A stretch of 24,225 nt of DNA from JABWBR01 sp036741235 (GTDB lineage: Bacteria; Bacteroidota; Bacteroidia; Chitinophagales; Saprospiraceae). Location of the stretch: contig DAINSQ010000070.1 in assembly GCA_036741235.1 (NCBI GenBank), forward strand, positions 1 to 24,225. Direction: 5' to 3'. Positions within the stretch are counted from its first letter, which is position 1. Each line of letters opens with the position of its first letter. Positions 7,129 to 14,996 of this stretch are shown here, piece by piece. Under the pieces are notes generated by a model. It had not been told where the DNA came from, made no database searches, and was given only the letters and a program-made list of their open reading frames with translations. A program made the position numbers and the translations under genes.

Positions 7129-7904
7129 TCAATATACACCATCTATCAAAATCGTTTTCCAGGCTGGATGTACTCAAGGACATCAGCGTGGATTTCTCGA
7201 AACCCGGCATCACGGCGGTACTGGGGCCCAACGGCTCCGGCAAAACCACGCTGATCAAATGCCTGCTGGGTATGGTCATACCCGATCAGGGCGATATCCA
7301 GGCTTTCGGGCAGCCGGTAAAAGGCCAGTGGGCGTACCGCTCGCAGATCGGCTACCTGCCCCAGATTGCTCGTTTCCCCGACAACCTGCGCGTGAAAGAA
7401 CTGATCGCCATGATCAAAGACATTCGCGGCGCCCAGGCCGACGAGTCGGCCCTCATCGCCACATTCGGCCTCGAACCTTATCTGGGTAAAAAGCTGGGCC
7501 ACCTTTCCGGCGGCACCAAGCAAAAAGTAAACCTGCTGCTCGCCTTGTTGTACGACACGCCGGTAATCATCATGGACGAGCCCACCGCCGGCCTCGACCC
7601 CGTGGCCCTGATCCGCCTCAAAGAAATCATCCAGCGGGAGAAAGACCGCGGCAAGATCATCCTCATCACCACCCACATCATCAGCCTGGTAGAAGAAATG
7701 GCTGACGAAGTAGTCTTTTTGCTCGAAGGGCGCATTCATTTCAGAGGTACTCCCGAACAACTGCGCATGCAATACGCCGGCGCCAACCTGGAAGAAGCCA
7801 TTGCCAATTTGCTGTTGCAGGAAAACCAGGCCACTGCCGTACATCCCAAGTTGGTGCAAAAACACAACGGAATTGCGCTGCATAAAAATCTGAAGCCATG
7901 CTAA
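7125..7904 (+). CDS. nosF: NosF ABC transporter ATPase
   Basis: This 259-residue ATPase powers the NosDFY maturation complex on the cytoplasmic side. Motifs are intact: Walker A GPNGSGKTT at 34-42, Q-loop YLPQ at 77-80, signature LSGGTKQK at 127-134, Walker B VIIMDEP at 147-153, D-loop GLDP and the H-loop His184 in ITTHI. The C-terminal tail of about 35 residues beyond the core resembles those of other CcmA/NosF subunits. It overlaps nosD by 4 bp and nosY by 7 bp, which supports coupled synthesis of the subunits. Confidence 0.96.
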   Translation: MINIHHLSKSFSRLDVLKDISVDFSKPGITAVLGPNGSGKTTLIKCLLGMVIPDQGDIQAFGQPVKGQWAYRSQIGYLPQIARFPDNLRVKELIAMIKDIRGAQADESALIATFGLEPYLGKKLGHLSGGTKQKVNLLLALLYDTPVIIMDEPTAGLDPVALIRLKEIIQREKDRGKIILITTHIISLVEEMADEVVFLLEGRIHFRGTPEQLRMQYAGANLEEAIANLLLQENQATAVHPKLVQKHNGIALHKNLKPC

Positions 7905-8683
7905 AAATACTCAAATACAGCTTTTTCGATATGATGCGCAGCCGCTGGACCTACCTGTACTTTGGGTTTTTCTTTGCCTTTACGCTGTCGCTCCTGCTCA
8001 TCAGCACCGACCTGGCCAAAGTGGTGGTCAGCCTGATGAACGTAATCCTCATCCTGTGTCCGCTCATCGCCACCATGTTTGGTGTGATGTATTATTACAA
8101 CTCGCGGGAGTTCACCGAGTTATTGCTGGCGCAGCCCATTGCGCGGCGGGTAATTTTCCTGGGGCAATACATGGGGTTGGCCCTGTCGCTGTCGCTGAGC
8201 CTGCTGGCCGGCATCGGCATACCGTTCGTCATCTACGGCATTTTCCAGTCGGGCGACATCTGGAATTTCTTTTCGCTGTTGCTCAACGGCGTTTTCCTGT
8301 CATTCATTTTTTCAGGTATAGCTTTTTGGATCGCATTAAAAAACGACCAGCAAAAAATCAGGGGTTTCGGACTGGCATTGGCGGTATGGCTGTTTTTTGC
8401 CGTGATCTACGACGGCATCTTCCTCTTGTTATTGCTCAGTTTCAGCGATTATCCCCTGGAGCGTTTTGCCTTGGGCGCCTCCATGCTTAATCCCATCGAC
8501 TTATCGCGCATCACCGTATTGCTTCAGCTCGATATTTCGGCGCTGATGGGGTACACCGGCGCTGTATTCCAGCAGATGTTGGGATCAGGCAAAGGCATAT
8601 TGCTTGCCTTCGGCGTGCTCACGCTCTGGCTGTTGTTGCCACTCTGGCGCATCGGCAGTATTGCGAGGGTGAAGGATTTTTAG
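7898..8683 (+). CDS. nosY: NosY ABC transporter permease
   Basis: This is a 261-residue membrane subunit of the NosDFY complex with six predicted helices. An N-terminal cytoplasmic start (LKILKYSFFDMMRSRW) precedes helix 1. The REFTELLLAQPIARR segment, typical of ABC-2 permeases of this type, is the coupling helix region. The final helix ends GVLTLWLLLPLWRIGSIARVKDF. It partners NosF for ATP-driven conformational work on NosD. It is the last gene of the nos operon. Its TAG stop codon (8681-8683) is also the first three bases of a heptad repeat array. Confidence 0.93.
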   Translation: MLKILKYSFFDMMRSRWTYLYFGFFFAFTLSLLLISTDLAKVVVSLMNVILILCPLIATMFGVMYYYNSREFTELLLAQPIARRVIFLGQYMGLALSLSLSLLAGIGIPFVIYGIFQSGDIWNFFSLLLNGVFLSFIFSGIAFWIALKNDQQKIRGFGLALAVWLFFAVIYDGIFLLLLLSFSDYPLERFALGASMLNPIDLSRITVLLQLDISALMGYTGAVFQQMLGSGKGILLAFGVLTLWLLLPLWRIGSIARVKDF

Positions 8684-8736
8684 GTTGTAGGTTGTAGGTT
8701 GTAGGTTGTAGGTTGTAGGTTGTAGGTTGTAGGTTC
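8681..8736 (+). repeat. Heptad tandem array TAGGTTG x7 plus one variant
   Basis: Seven perfect copies of TAGGTTG run from 8681 to 8729, followed by TAGGTTC (8730-8736). The first TAG is the stop codon of nosY. The same heptad, in either orientation, recurs at 55-132, 14997-15056 and 24111-24140. Confidence 0.95.
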
Positions 8737-8856
8737 GTTTATAAGTTTAATAGTTTATACGACTGAGAGCGAACGAAGTGGAGTCCCGTACTATAAACCA
8801 ATAAACCTATAAACCAATAAACCTATAAACCAATAAACCAATAAACCTATAAACGG
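8735..8856 (+). repeat. ATAAACCW octamer array with inverted GTTTAT copies
   Basis: Seven units of ATAAACCA or ATAAACCT occupy 8793-8848, followed by a partial ATAAAC. Upstream, 8735-8760 contains GTTTAT/GTTTAA units in the opposite orientation, so the two sides can pair into a hairpin. The loop (about 8760-8792) contains GACTGAGAGCGAACGAAGTG, an imperfect palindrome-like element. It may act as a terminator or 3'-end structure for the nos operon. Confidence 0.85.
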
Positions 8857-8857
8857 A

Positions 8858-8885
8858 CAGAGAACAGAGAACAGAGAACAGAGAA
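8858..8885 (+). repeat. Heptad tandem array CAGAGAA x4
   Basis: Four perfect copies of CAGAGAA lie directly after the ATAAACCW array, making this a composite of three different 7-8 bp repeats within about 205 bp. No coding potential is seen in 8684-8957. Confidence 0.9.
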
Positions 8886-8911
8886 CACTAAAAACTTTCC
8901 ACAATAAATCC

Positions 8912-8919
8912 TACATTTG
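8912..8919 (+). promoter_or_regulatory. -7 promoter element of the small membrane protein gene
   Basis: TACATTTG is a perfect match to TAnnTTTG and lies 38 bp before the ATG at 8958. A clear -33 TTTG was not found. Its position just after the repeat island suggests an independent promoter for the small gene. Confidence 0.5.
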
Positions 8920-8957
8920 GCGATGCTTCACTCACTCAAAAAATAACGATAGCAGCC

Positions 8958-9089
8958 ATGACAAAATCGAGAAAGCAGCGCCGGTTGGAAAGCAGAGCTA
9001 AAAAAGAAACAGCCAAATATACCAGGATCATTTTGATCACCACTCTGGTATTGTTGATATTGGTATACTTGATCTACAGCGGCATGTAA
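8958..9089 (+). CDS. Small single-TM basic protein, 43 residues
   Basis: An ATG at 8958 opens 43 codons ending in TAA at 9087-9089. The first 23 residues are strongly basic (KSRKQRRLESRAKKE). About 18 hydrophobic residues follow (IILITTLVLLILVYLIY), then a short SGM tail. By the positive-inside rule the N-terminus should face the cytoplasm. A good -7 box lies upstream, and the reading frame fills the space exactly up to the convergent gene at 9092. No family is recognised. The composition is that of a real small membrane protein, possibly a regulator of a neighbouring membrane complex. Confidence 0.6.
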   Translation: MTKSRKQRRLESRAKKETAKYTRIILITTLVLLILVYLIYSGM

Positions 9090-9091
9090 TA

Positions 9092-9676
9092 CTAACCGGC
9101 GTTGGCGTTTCGCTTAAGGAATTGCTTGCGCTCAAGGATAAAAGCCACCAGAAAAGCGCCTACCATCATCGCCAGGTTCCAATACCAGGCGAGAGGGGCT
9201 CTACCCGTTTCTAAAAATACAGGATCGGCAGGCAGCGTGAACTTCGTAGTGGAGAGCTGCATGGTGCGGTCTTTTTCCTTGCTCAAATCGCGGATAATGC
9301 CCTTGAAGCTTCCCTGAAGCCGGGGTGCGCAATTAGCATCTCCAACACATTGAGGCGAAAACTTCTCCGTCCAGCCGATAAACCTGGGCTGCACCGTTTG
9401 CCCCTGCTCCAACTGCGCCAATTGCTCAGAAGAAACCAATGGGAAAATAATGATCGGTTTATCGGTTTTGCGCTTGCCCTGCACGTACACGTAATCGCCC
9501 GTCGTCCAGGCGTCTTTCAACTCTATATAATCGGCATCGCCGATGCCGTTGCGGAGGGCCTCCTCCATGGTGTAAGCGCGCAGTTTGTGGGTCCCAAACT
9601 GCAAGGAGATCAAGCTGTTGCAACCGTTGATAAACACCACGATGCAAGCCAACACGGTAATAATTCGGAACAGCAT
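9092..9676 (-). CDS. Two-TM membrane protein of unknown function
   Basis: This is a 194-residue protein read from the ATG at 9676; an upstream in-frame non-ATG extension would put about 36 poorly hydrophobic residues before the helix and is rejected. An N-terminal membrane segment (MLFRIITVLACIVVFING) is followed by an extracytoplasmic domain of about 140 residues. That domain has a Cys pair (PQCVGDANCAP) that could form a disulfide, and ends at a C-terminal membrane helix (WYWNLAMMVGAFLVAFIL) with a basic tail. The arrangement is reminiscent of membrane proteins with a central beta-rich domain, but no family is recognised. It is divergent from the DUF72 gene and nearly abuts the small membrane protein gene tail to tail (2-bp gap). 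Confidence 0.7.
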   Translation of the reverse strand: MLFRIITVLACIVVFINGCNSLISLQFGTHKLRAYTMEEALRNGIGDADYIELKDAWTTGDYVYVQGKRKTDKPIIIFPLVSSEQLAQLEQGQTVQPRFIGWTEKFSPQCVGDANCAPRLQGSFKGIIRDLSKEKDRTMQLSTTKFTLPADPVFLETGRAPLAWYWNLAMMVGAFLVAFILERKQFLKRNANAG

Positions 9677-9748
9677 AGTTGTTGTGTATAAAATTGGGAC
9701 TAAAGTAGAAGCTATTTTCGACTTGAAAAAACATCCTTTGCTTATTTT

Positions 9749-9764
9749 CGCTTTTCGAAAAGCG
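9749..9764. promoter_or_regulatory. Perfect 16-bp palindrome in a divergent intergenic region
   Basis: CGCTTTTCGAAAAGCG is perfectly self-complementary. It lies 38 bp before the DUF72 start and 73 bp before the start of the divergent membrane protein gene. Such symmetry suits a dimeric repressor controlling one or both genes. No regulator gene is adjacent. Confidence 0.5.
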
Positions 9765-9801
9765 CCAGCGATATCCATTCGCATAAAAAGCCCTTCAACG
9801 T

Positions 9802-10716
9802 ATGGAATTTGGCAAACTGCCGGACATCAGCCACGTCGACTTCAGCCTTCCCCCCGACCCGCCGGGCATGCTGGAAAAACTACGCCGCTACAATAGCAGC
9901 GACGATGCGGCAGCGCTGTATATCGGCTGCACCGGTTGGGGAATGCCGGAATGGGTGGGCAGTATCTACCCTGCCGGCGCCAAAACCAAGGATTTTCTGC
10001 GGCACTACGGCAGGCAATTCAACACCATAGAACTCAACACCACCCACTACCGCATTCCCAGCCCGGAAATGATCGCCAAATGGCGCTCAGAGACGCCGGA
10101 CGACTTTCGCTTCTGCCCCAAAGTACCCCAAATTATTAGCCATAGCGCCGACCTGGGTATTAGCGGCGGGGCGCTGATGCAATTTTGCGAGGTCATCGCT
10201 CAACTCGAAGACAGGCTGGGCTGCTGTTTTCTACAATTACCCCCCTATTTCGGACCCGAAAAAATAGCTGTGATCAGCCGTTTTCTCAACCATTTCCCCA
10301 ATCATATACCCCTGGCCGTTGAACTGCGCCACCCCGGCTGGTTCAGCGACCAGGAGGCCGCAACTATTTTATTCGAGCGCATGAACCGCGAGGGCATCGC
10401 TACTGTCATTACTGATGTGGCAGGTCGCCGCGATGTGTTGCACATGCGTCTGACTACTCCTGTTGTATTGATCAGGTTTGTGGGCAATGCCCTGCACCCT
10501 ACCGATTATAGCCGCTGCGACGAATGGGTAGGCCGTCTGAAGCATTGGTATGACAATGGATTGCGCGAAGTATATTTTTTCACCCACGAGCCCGATAACA
10601 TGCTGGCGCCGCAACTGGCGCAATATTTTTGGCAACAAGCTATTAGCCGCTTGCAGGTGCAAACAAGGGGGCCTAACTGGCAAGATAACACTCAGCTATC
10701 GCTGTTTGGGGAGTAA
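9802..10716 (+). CDS. DUF72 (YecE-like) TIM-barrel protein
   Basis: This 304-residue protein belongs to the DUF72/YecE family, whose biochemical activity is not established. Family signatures are IGCTGWGMPEWVGSIYP near residue 40, FNTIELNTTHYRIPS, FRFCPKVPQIISH, CFLQLPPYF and the VELRHPGWF strand; the acidic and aromatic residues of these strands line the barrel mouth. An N-terminal extension of about 35 residues precedes the barrel and is longer than in many homologues. It stands alone, divergent from the two-TM protein gene and followed by ppk1 after 83 bp with its own promoter. Confidence 0.88.
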   Translation: MEFGKLPDISHVDFSLPPDPPGMLEKLRRYNSSDDAAALYIGCTGWGMPEWVGSIYPAGAKTKDFLRHYGRQFNTIELNTTHYRIPSPEMIAKWRSETPDDFRFCPKVPQIISHSADLGISGGALMQFCEVIAQLEDRLGCCFLQLPPYFGPEKIAVISRFLNHFPNHIPLAVELRHPGWFSDQEAATILFERMNREGIATVITDVAGRRDVLHMRLTTPVVLIRFVGNALHPTDYSRCDEWVGRLKHWYDNGLREVYFFTHEPDNMLAPQLAQYFWQQAISRLQVQTRGPNWQDNTQLSLFGE

Positions 10717-10734
10717 CAGCAGTTTGCGCCGTTC

Positions 10735-10763
10735 TTTTACATACATTTGCCTGTAAAAATGTA
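10735..10763 (+). promoter_or_regulatory. ppk1 promoter -7 box within two nested inverted repeats
   Basis: TACATTTG at 10742-10749 matches the Bacteroidota -7 element perfectly, 50 bp before the ppk1 ATG. TTTTACA (10735-10741) pairs with TGTAAAA (10752-10758), and TACATTT (10742-10748) pairs with AAATGTA (10757-10763). The -7 box is therefore embedded in dyad symmetry that a regulator could occupy. A TTTG at 10723-10726 is closer than the usual -33 spacing. Confidence 0.5.
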
Positions 10764-10799
10764 ATCAAACCCGAAATTCCAGCAACCAACACTTAAGCA

Positions 10800-12902
10800 A
10801 TGACCAGTAACACCTTATTAATACACAGAGACATTAGCTGGTTGTCATTCAATTACAGGGTTTTGCAAGAAGCCAAAGACCCTGCCGTGCCCTTGTTTGA
10901 GCGCATCAAATTCCTGGCTATATACTCTTCCAATCTAGACGAATTTTTCAAAGTGCGCATGGCCAACCACCGCAACCTGCTGCGGGTGGGCAAAAAAACC
11001 AAAAAAGAGCTCGACATTTCTCCCAAGTTGATTGTGCGGGAAATACAGTTGATCGTCAACAAACAACAGGAAGAATTCGGCAAAATATTCGAGCGGCAGA
11101 TCATCCCGGCCCTCAAAAAACACAACATCTACATCCTGCGCCGCCTTGATCTCAACGAAGTACAGCGCGAATTTGTAGAAAACTACTTCAAGGCGCACAT
11201 GTTGCCCTATGTACAGCCGGTATTGCTGGTCAAAAACAAAATCAGGCCTTTTCTCAACAACGGCGCCCTATACCTCAGCATATTGATGCAGGCCAAAGAT
11301 ACGCCCAGTGCGCCGCACGAATATGCCATCGTCAAGATACCCTCCGACCACCTGCCGCGATTCATTACCCTGCCCTCGCCGCCTAATCGCCACGACGTCA
11401 TCATTCTCGACGACATGGTGCGGCACTCTATTTCATGGATGTTTCCCGGCTATCACATCATCGATACCTTTTCTATCAAGTTGACCCGCGACGCCGAGTT
11501 ATACATCGACGATGAGTTTTCGGGCGACCTGATCCAGAAGATCAAAGACAGCCTCTCGCGCCGCCACGTAGGGCCCGCCTCCCGTTTTGTCTACGACCGG
11601 GACATGCCCGCGCAGTTGCTTGCATTTTTAAAAGACTCTTTCGACCTCGACAAATTCGATATCCTGCGGGAAGGGCGTTATCACAACAACTTCGATTTCT
11701 TCCGCTTTCCCGACTTCGGCATGCACCACCTCAAAAACATGCCGCTGCCGCCGCTGCCCTATGCCCCCCTGGAAGACGCAGCCGACTTCTTCGGCGCCAT
11801 TCGCAAAAGCGATCATCTCCTGCACGTGCCCTACCAGTCGTATGAACCGGTAGTGCGATTTTTTGAAGAAACCGTACGCGACCCGAAGGTCACGCACATC
11901 AAAATCGTACTATACCGCGCCGCCCGCAAATCGCGCATCATTCAGGCCCTGATGGACGCCGCCAAAGCAGGCAAGCAGGTATCCGTATTTATTGAGGTAA
12001 AAGCGCGCTTTGACGAAGAGGCCAACCTCGAATGGGGTGAAAAGCTGGAACGAGCCGGCGTGTCGGTACACTATAGTTTCCCCGGCGTGAAAGTCCACGC
12101 CAAGCTGGCGCTGGTTCGGCGCGTAGAAGGCCGGCAGGCGAGGATTTACAGCTATCTCTCAACAGGCAATTTCCACGAGGATACGGCCCGGGTATACAGC
12201 GACTTTGGGCTGTTTACCGCCGACCCGCGCATCGTCAACGAAGTGGTGCGGGTGTTTTCCTACCTCGAAACCGTGCAGCCGCCATCCCAGCCTTTCCAGC
12301 ATCTGCTGGTGGGGCAATTCAACCTGCGCAGCGAACTGGAGCGCCTCATCGATTTCGAAATCGAGCAGGCAAAAGCGGGCAAAAAAGCCGCTATCATGCT
12401 CAAAGTCAATAGCTTACAAGACGAGCAACTGATTGCAAAATTGTATGCTGCCAGCAAAGCCGGCGTAACTGTCAAAATGGTCATCAGGGGCATTTGCTGC
12501 CTCATCCCCGGGCTTAAGAACGTGAGCGAGCGCATCCATGCAGTGAGTATTGTCGACCGCTATCTGGAACACGCCCGGATCTTTATCTTCCACCACGCCG
12601 GCGAGGAAAAAACGTATTTATCGTCTGCCGACTGGATGGTGCGCAACTTGAATTACCGCGTAGAAACGGCGTTCCCAATTTACGACAAGCGCTTGAAACA
12701 GGAAATCCACGACTTTGTGCATATTCAGCTCAGCGACAATGTAAAGGCCAGGCTGCTCGACAAATCGCTGAGCAATACCTATTATAAAAACGGCGGCGAC
12801 CTGCCCATCAGGGCCCAATTGGAAACCTATTTTTATATCAAACGCAATAACGAAAAGGAAGCAACCCCGCCCGCTCCGCCCAAGTCCAAAAATTCCCAAT
12901 AA
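10800..12902 (+). CDS. ppk1: Polyphosphate kinase 1
   Basis: This 700-residue enzyme polymerises the gamma-phosphate of ATP into polyphosphate, normally at the inner face of the membrane. All domains are present: N-terminal segment with RDISWLSFNYRVLQEA and YSSNLDEFFKVR, a head domain, and two phospholipase-D-like C-terminal domains. His433 in KVHAKLALVRR is the expected autophosphorylated histidine (E. coli numbering about 435), and His591 in YLEHARIFIF matches the second essential histidine. The STGNFHEDTARVYSDFGLF and YLSSADWMVRNLNYRVE motifs are intact. The C-terminal 20 residues are a proline/lysine-rich tail. It appears monocistronic; no ppx lies alongside. Confidence 0.96.
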   Translation: MTSNTLLIHRDISWLSFNYRVLQEAKDPAVPLFERIKFLAIYSSNLDEFFKVRMANHRNLLRVGKKTKKELDISPKLIVREIQLIVNKQQEEFGKIFERQIIPALKKHNIYILRRLDLNEVQREFVENYFKAHMLPYVQPVLLVKNKIRPFLNNGALYLSILMQAKDTPSAPHEYAIVKIPSDHLPRFITLPSPPNRHDVIILDDMVRHSISWMFPGYHIIDTFSIKLTRDAELYIDDEFSGDLIQKIKDSLSRRHVGPASRFVYDRDMPAQLLAFLKDSFDLDKFDILREGRYHNNFDFFRFPDFGMHHLKNMPLPPLPYAPLEDAADFFGAIRKSDHLLHVPYQSYEPVVRFFEETVRDPKVTHIKIVLYRAARKSRIIQALMDAAKAGKQVSVFIEVKARFDEEANLEWGEKLERAGVSVHYSFPGVKVHAKLALVRRVEGRQARIYSYLSTGNFHEDTARVYSDFGLFTADPRIVNEVVRVFSYLETVQPPSQPFQHLLVGQFNLRSELERLIDFEIEQAKAGKKAAIMLKVNSLQDEQLIAKLYAASKAGVTVKMVIRGICCLIPGLKNVSERIHAVSIVDRYLEHARIFIFHHAGEEKTYLSSADWMVRNLNYRVETAFPIYDKRLKQEIHDFVHIQLSDNVKARLLDKSLSNTYYKNGGDLPIRAQLETYFYIKRNNEKEATPPAPPKSKNSQ

Positions 12903-12979
12903 TTTTTTTAACAAAAAAGTAATAATCCGCTATCTGAATGCATTTATAAACAAACACTAGACCCTTTACGCCAACAACA

Positions 12980-13099
12980 CATGACGCCTTTACCCATTAG
13001 CAACGACGACAACGACTCCGGGGCTTGCACCATACCCCCTTCCTACCGCTACTTCTCCCTTTTTTTATTTGTTATTTCGCGACGCTTACAGCCGGATTG
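12980..13099 (+). other. Doubtful 39-codon ORF in the ppk1-transporter gap
   Basis: The 292-bp gap 12903-13194 contains an ATG-initiated 39-codon frame (12980-13099) with an acidic start and a short hydrophobic stretch (YFSLFLFVISRRL). It has no recognisable promoter or relative, and its composition is not convincing. Apart from the promoter at 13132-13164, nothing else is recognisable in this gap. Confidence 0.15.
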
Positions 13100-13131
13100 A
13101 TCGAGTTTCAGCCCCGACTAATCGTGAAAAG

Positions 13132-13164
13132 TTTGCACTTGCTCGTTTTTTAAGAATATCTTTG
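13132..13164 (+). promoter_or_regulatory. Complete Bacteroidota promoter of the ABC transporter operon
   Basis: TTTG at 13132-13135 (-33 element) is followed by a 21-nt spacer and TATCTTTG at 13157-13164 (perfect TAnnTTTG -7 element). Transcription should start near 13170, about 25 nt before the ATG at 13195. This is one of the two best complete promoters in the window. Confidence 0.65.
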
Positions 13165-13194
13165 ACACTACCAAGTTTATAAAAACATTTGAAA

Positions 13195-14991
13195 ATGAAA
13201 TGGTCCAGATTAACCTTCTTATCGAAGGCACTTATCACAATCCTTATTACCGCAGGCATCGCCGGCATCATTTACATGGTATCGCCGGGATTGCGCGTGG
13301 GTATTTCCAAACAATTGAAAGGCATTGACGTAACCGACAGTACTGTTGACAACGTTGTGTCTGCCGATGAATTGGCCTTGCCCACCGACAACCCCTCTTC
13401 CAGGGTGGCCGCCCAGCCGCTGGTGCGCATAGCCGGCTATGCCTGGAACGGCCAGTCGGGTATCATCGTAGCCAATGGCGGCCCCCGTACTGCCCAGGGT
13501 TCGCTGATGGAACAAAACAACGTCAACCTGGAAATTATCCGCCAGGACTGGCTTTCCGAATTGCGCAACCTGCAGGTGAAGTTTGTTGAAGAAATCGACA
13601 ACGGCAAAAGCTACCCCAAGGAAGGCGTTTTCGCCGTGATGATCATGGGCGACGGTGCGCCCTACTACATCAGCTCTACCCAACAAGCGCTTAACGACAA
13701 ATACGGCGCCGACAAATACCACCTCCAGGTAATCGGCAACATCGGACTGAGCTACGGCGAGGACAAACTCATTGGTCCGCCCAAGTGGAAACTGGACCCC
13801 CAAACCATGAAAGGCGCATTGATCTCGCCGGTTATCGGCGACGGCGACTGGGTGACGGCGGTGAACTACGCCTTCGCCAACGGCCTCAAAGTAAACCCCG
13901 ACCCCGGCACCTACGACGCCGATGCGGTGAACTTCTACCCCTCGGCCAACGACGACTACATCGAGTCGGCCAAGGAACTCATCAAGTCGCAACAGGAAGG
14001 TTGGACCGTACCGCTGAAGGAGGTCAAAAACGGCGAGCTCACGGGCAAAACCCTCAACCGCAAAATCGACGGCTGCGCCACCTGGACGCCCGGCGACAAG
14101 ATGGTTTTCGACGCACTATCGGGTTTTACCGATATCGTCTCTACCAAAGAATTCAACAACCAAATGGCTACAACGGTCATTGCCGTCCAGGAATGGGCAG
14201 AGAAAAACCCGCAAATTGTGAGCAATATCCTGCGCGCTACCTATACGGCTACCAACCAGATGAAACAATACGACAGTTGGCGCCGCCGCGCAGCCGAATG
14301 CGTAGCCAATACGTACCAGATGGAAAATGCCGATTACTGGTACGATATGTTTAAAGGCCAGAAAGGCGAGAAAAACGGTATTACCTACAATATGGGCGGC
14401 ACCCGGGTGTTTAACCTGTCGGATGCGCGCCAGTACAACGGCCTTACCGACGGTATCAACCGCTATAAAGCCGTTTACGACCAGGTGTCGTTTTACCTGA
14501 AGGAGCTCAACCCCGCCGGTTTTAACGAAAACGTGAGCCGCGTGGTGCCCTACGAAGAGGCCGTCAACCTCTCGTTCCTCAAGAGTATCAAGGATATCGA
14601 CACCGGCAAGGCCTACACGACCGATTATACCGAAAAAGCCACCAAGGTGCTGGCTTCGGGCGAATGGCGGATTAACTTTGCTCCCGGCCGCGCAACGATC
14701 AAACCGGAGGCCAAAGACGTGCTCGAGCAGATCTACAACCTGCTGGTACAAGCCGAAGACGCCAAGCTCGAACTCGTAGGCCATACCGATAATACCGGCA
14801 ACCGCGAGGATAACTACTCGCTGTCGAGCGCCCGCGCCGAGGCCGTAAAAAGTTATCTGATGCAACGGGGCATCCCCGGCAACCGCTTCCAGAAAGTGGA
14901 CGGTAAAGGCCAGGACGAGCCCGTTGCGGATAACGCTACCCCTGCCGGCAGGGCTAAAAACCGCCGCGTAGTGATTGCTTTGCTCCAGTAA
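13195..14991 (+). CDS. Membrane-anchored ABC substrate-binding protein fused to an OmpA peptidoglycan-binding domain
   Basis: This is a 598-residue protein; the ATG at 13195 is preferred to the TTG two codons earlier. One N-terminal helix (about 8-28) anchors it in the inner membrane without an obvious cleavage site. A periplasmic region (about 80-480) resembles periplasmic binding proteins of the NMT1/nitrate-sulfonate class (VRIAGYAWNGQSGIIVANGG, then alternating alpha/beta segments). Residues 493-598 are a classical OmpA C-terminal domain: GHTDNTG at 529-535, the NxxLSxxRAxxV diaminopimelate-binding motif (NYSLSSARAEAV) and GRAKNRRV. The protein is thus tethered both to the membrane and, presumably, the cell wall. 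Permease and ATPase genes follow, so it should feed a solute to that importer. The substrate is unknown. Confidence 0.8.
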   Translation: MKWSRLTFLSKALITILITAGIAGIIYMVSPGLRVGISKQLKGIDVTDSTVDNVVSADELALPTDNPSSRVAAQPLVRIAGYAWNGQSGIIVANGGPRTAQGSLMEQNNVNLEIIRQDWLSELRNLQVKFVEEIDNGKSYPKEGVFAVMIMGDGAPYYISSTQQALNDKYGADKYHLQVIGNIGLSYGEDKLIGPPKWKLDPQTMKGALISPVIGDGDWVTAVNYAFANGLKVNPDPGTYDADAVNFYPSANDDYIESAKELIKSQQEGWTVPLKEVKNGELTGKTLNRKIDGCATWTPGDKMVFDALSGFTDIVSTKEFNNQMATTVIAVQEWAEKNPQIVSNILRATYTATNQMKQYDSWRRRAAECVANTYQMENADYWYDMFKGQKGEKNGITYNMGGTRVFNLSDARQYNGLTDGINRYKAVYDQVSFYLKELNPAGFNENVSRVVPYEEAVNLSFLKSIKDIDTGKAYTTDYTEKATKVLASGEWRINFAPGRATIKPEAKDVLEQIYNLLVQAEDAKLELVGHTDNTGNREDNYSLSSARAEAVKSYLMQRGIPGNRFQKVDGKGQDEPVADNATPAGRAKNRRVVIALLQ

Positions 14992-14996
14992 ATCCG

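Noticed and set aside
8681..8885. CRISPR array
   Set aside because: Units are 7-8 bp and contiguous, with no 25-40 bp repeats, no spacers and no cas genes nearby.
8681..8885. Mobile element insertion
   Set aside because: No transposase, no terminal inverted repeats framing an ORF, and no target-site duplication visible.
9677..9784. 36-residue N-terminal extension of the two-TM protein
   Set aside because: It crosses the 16-bp palindrome and has no hydrophobic or family features; the ATG at 9676 directly begins the membrane helix.
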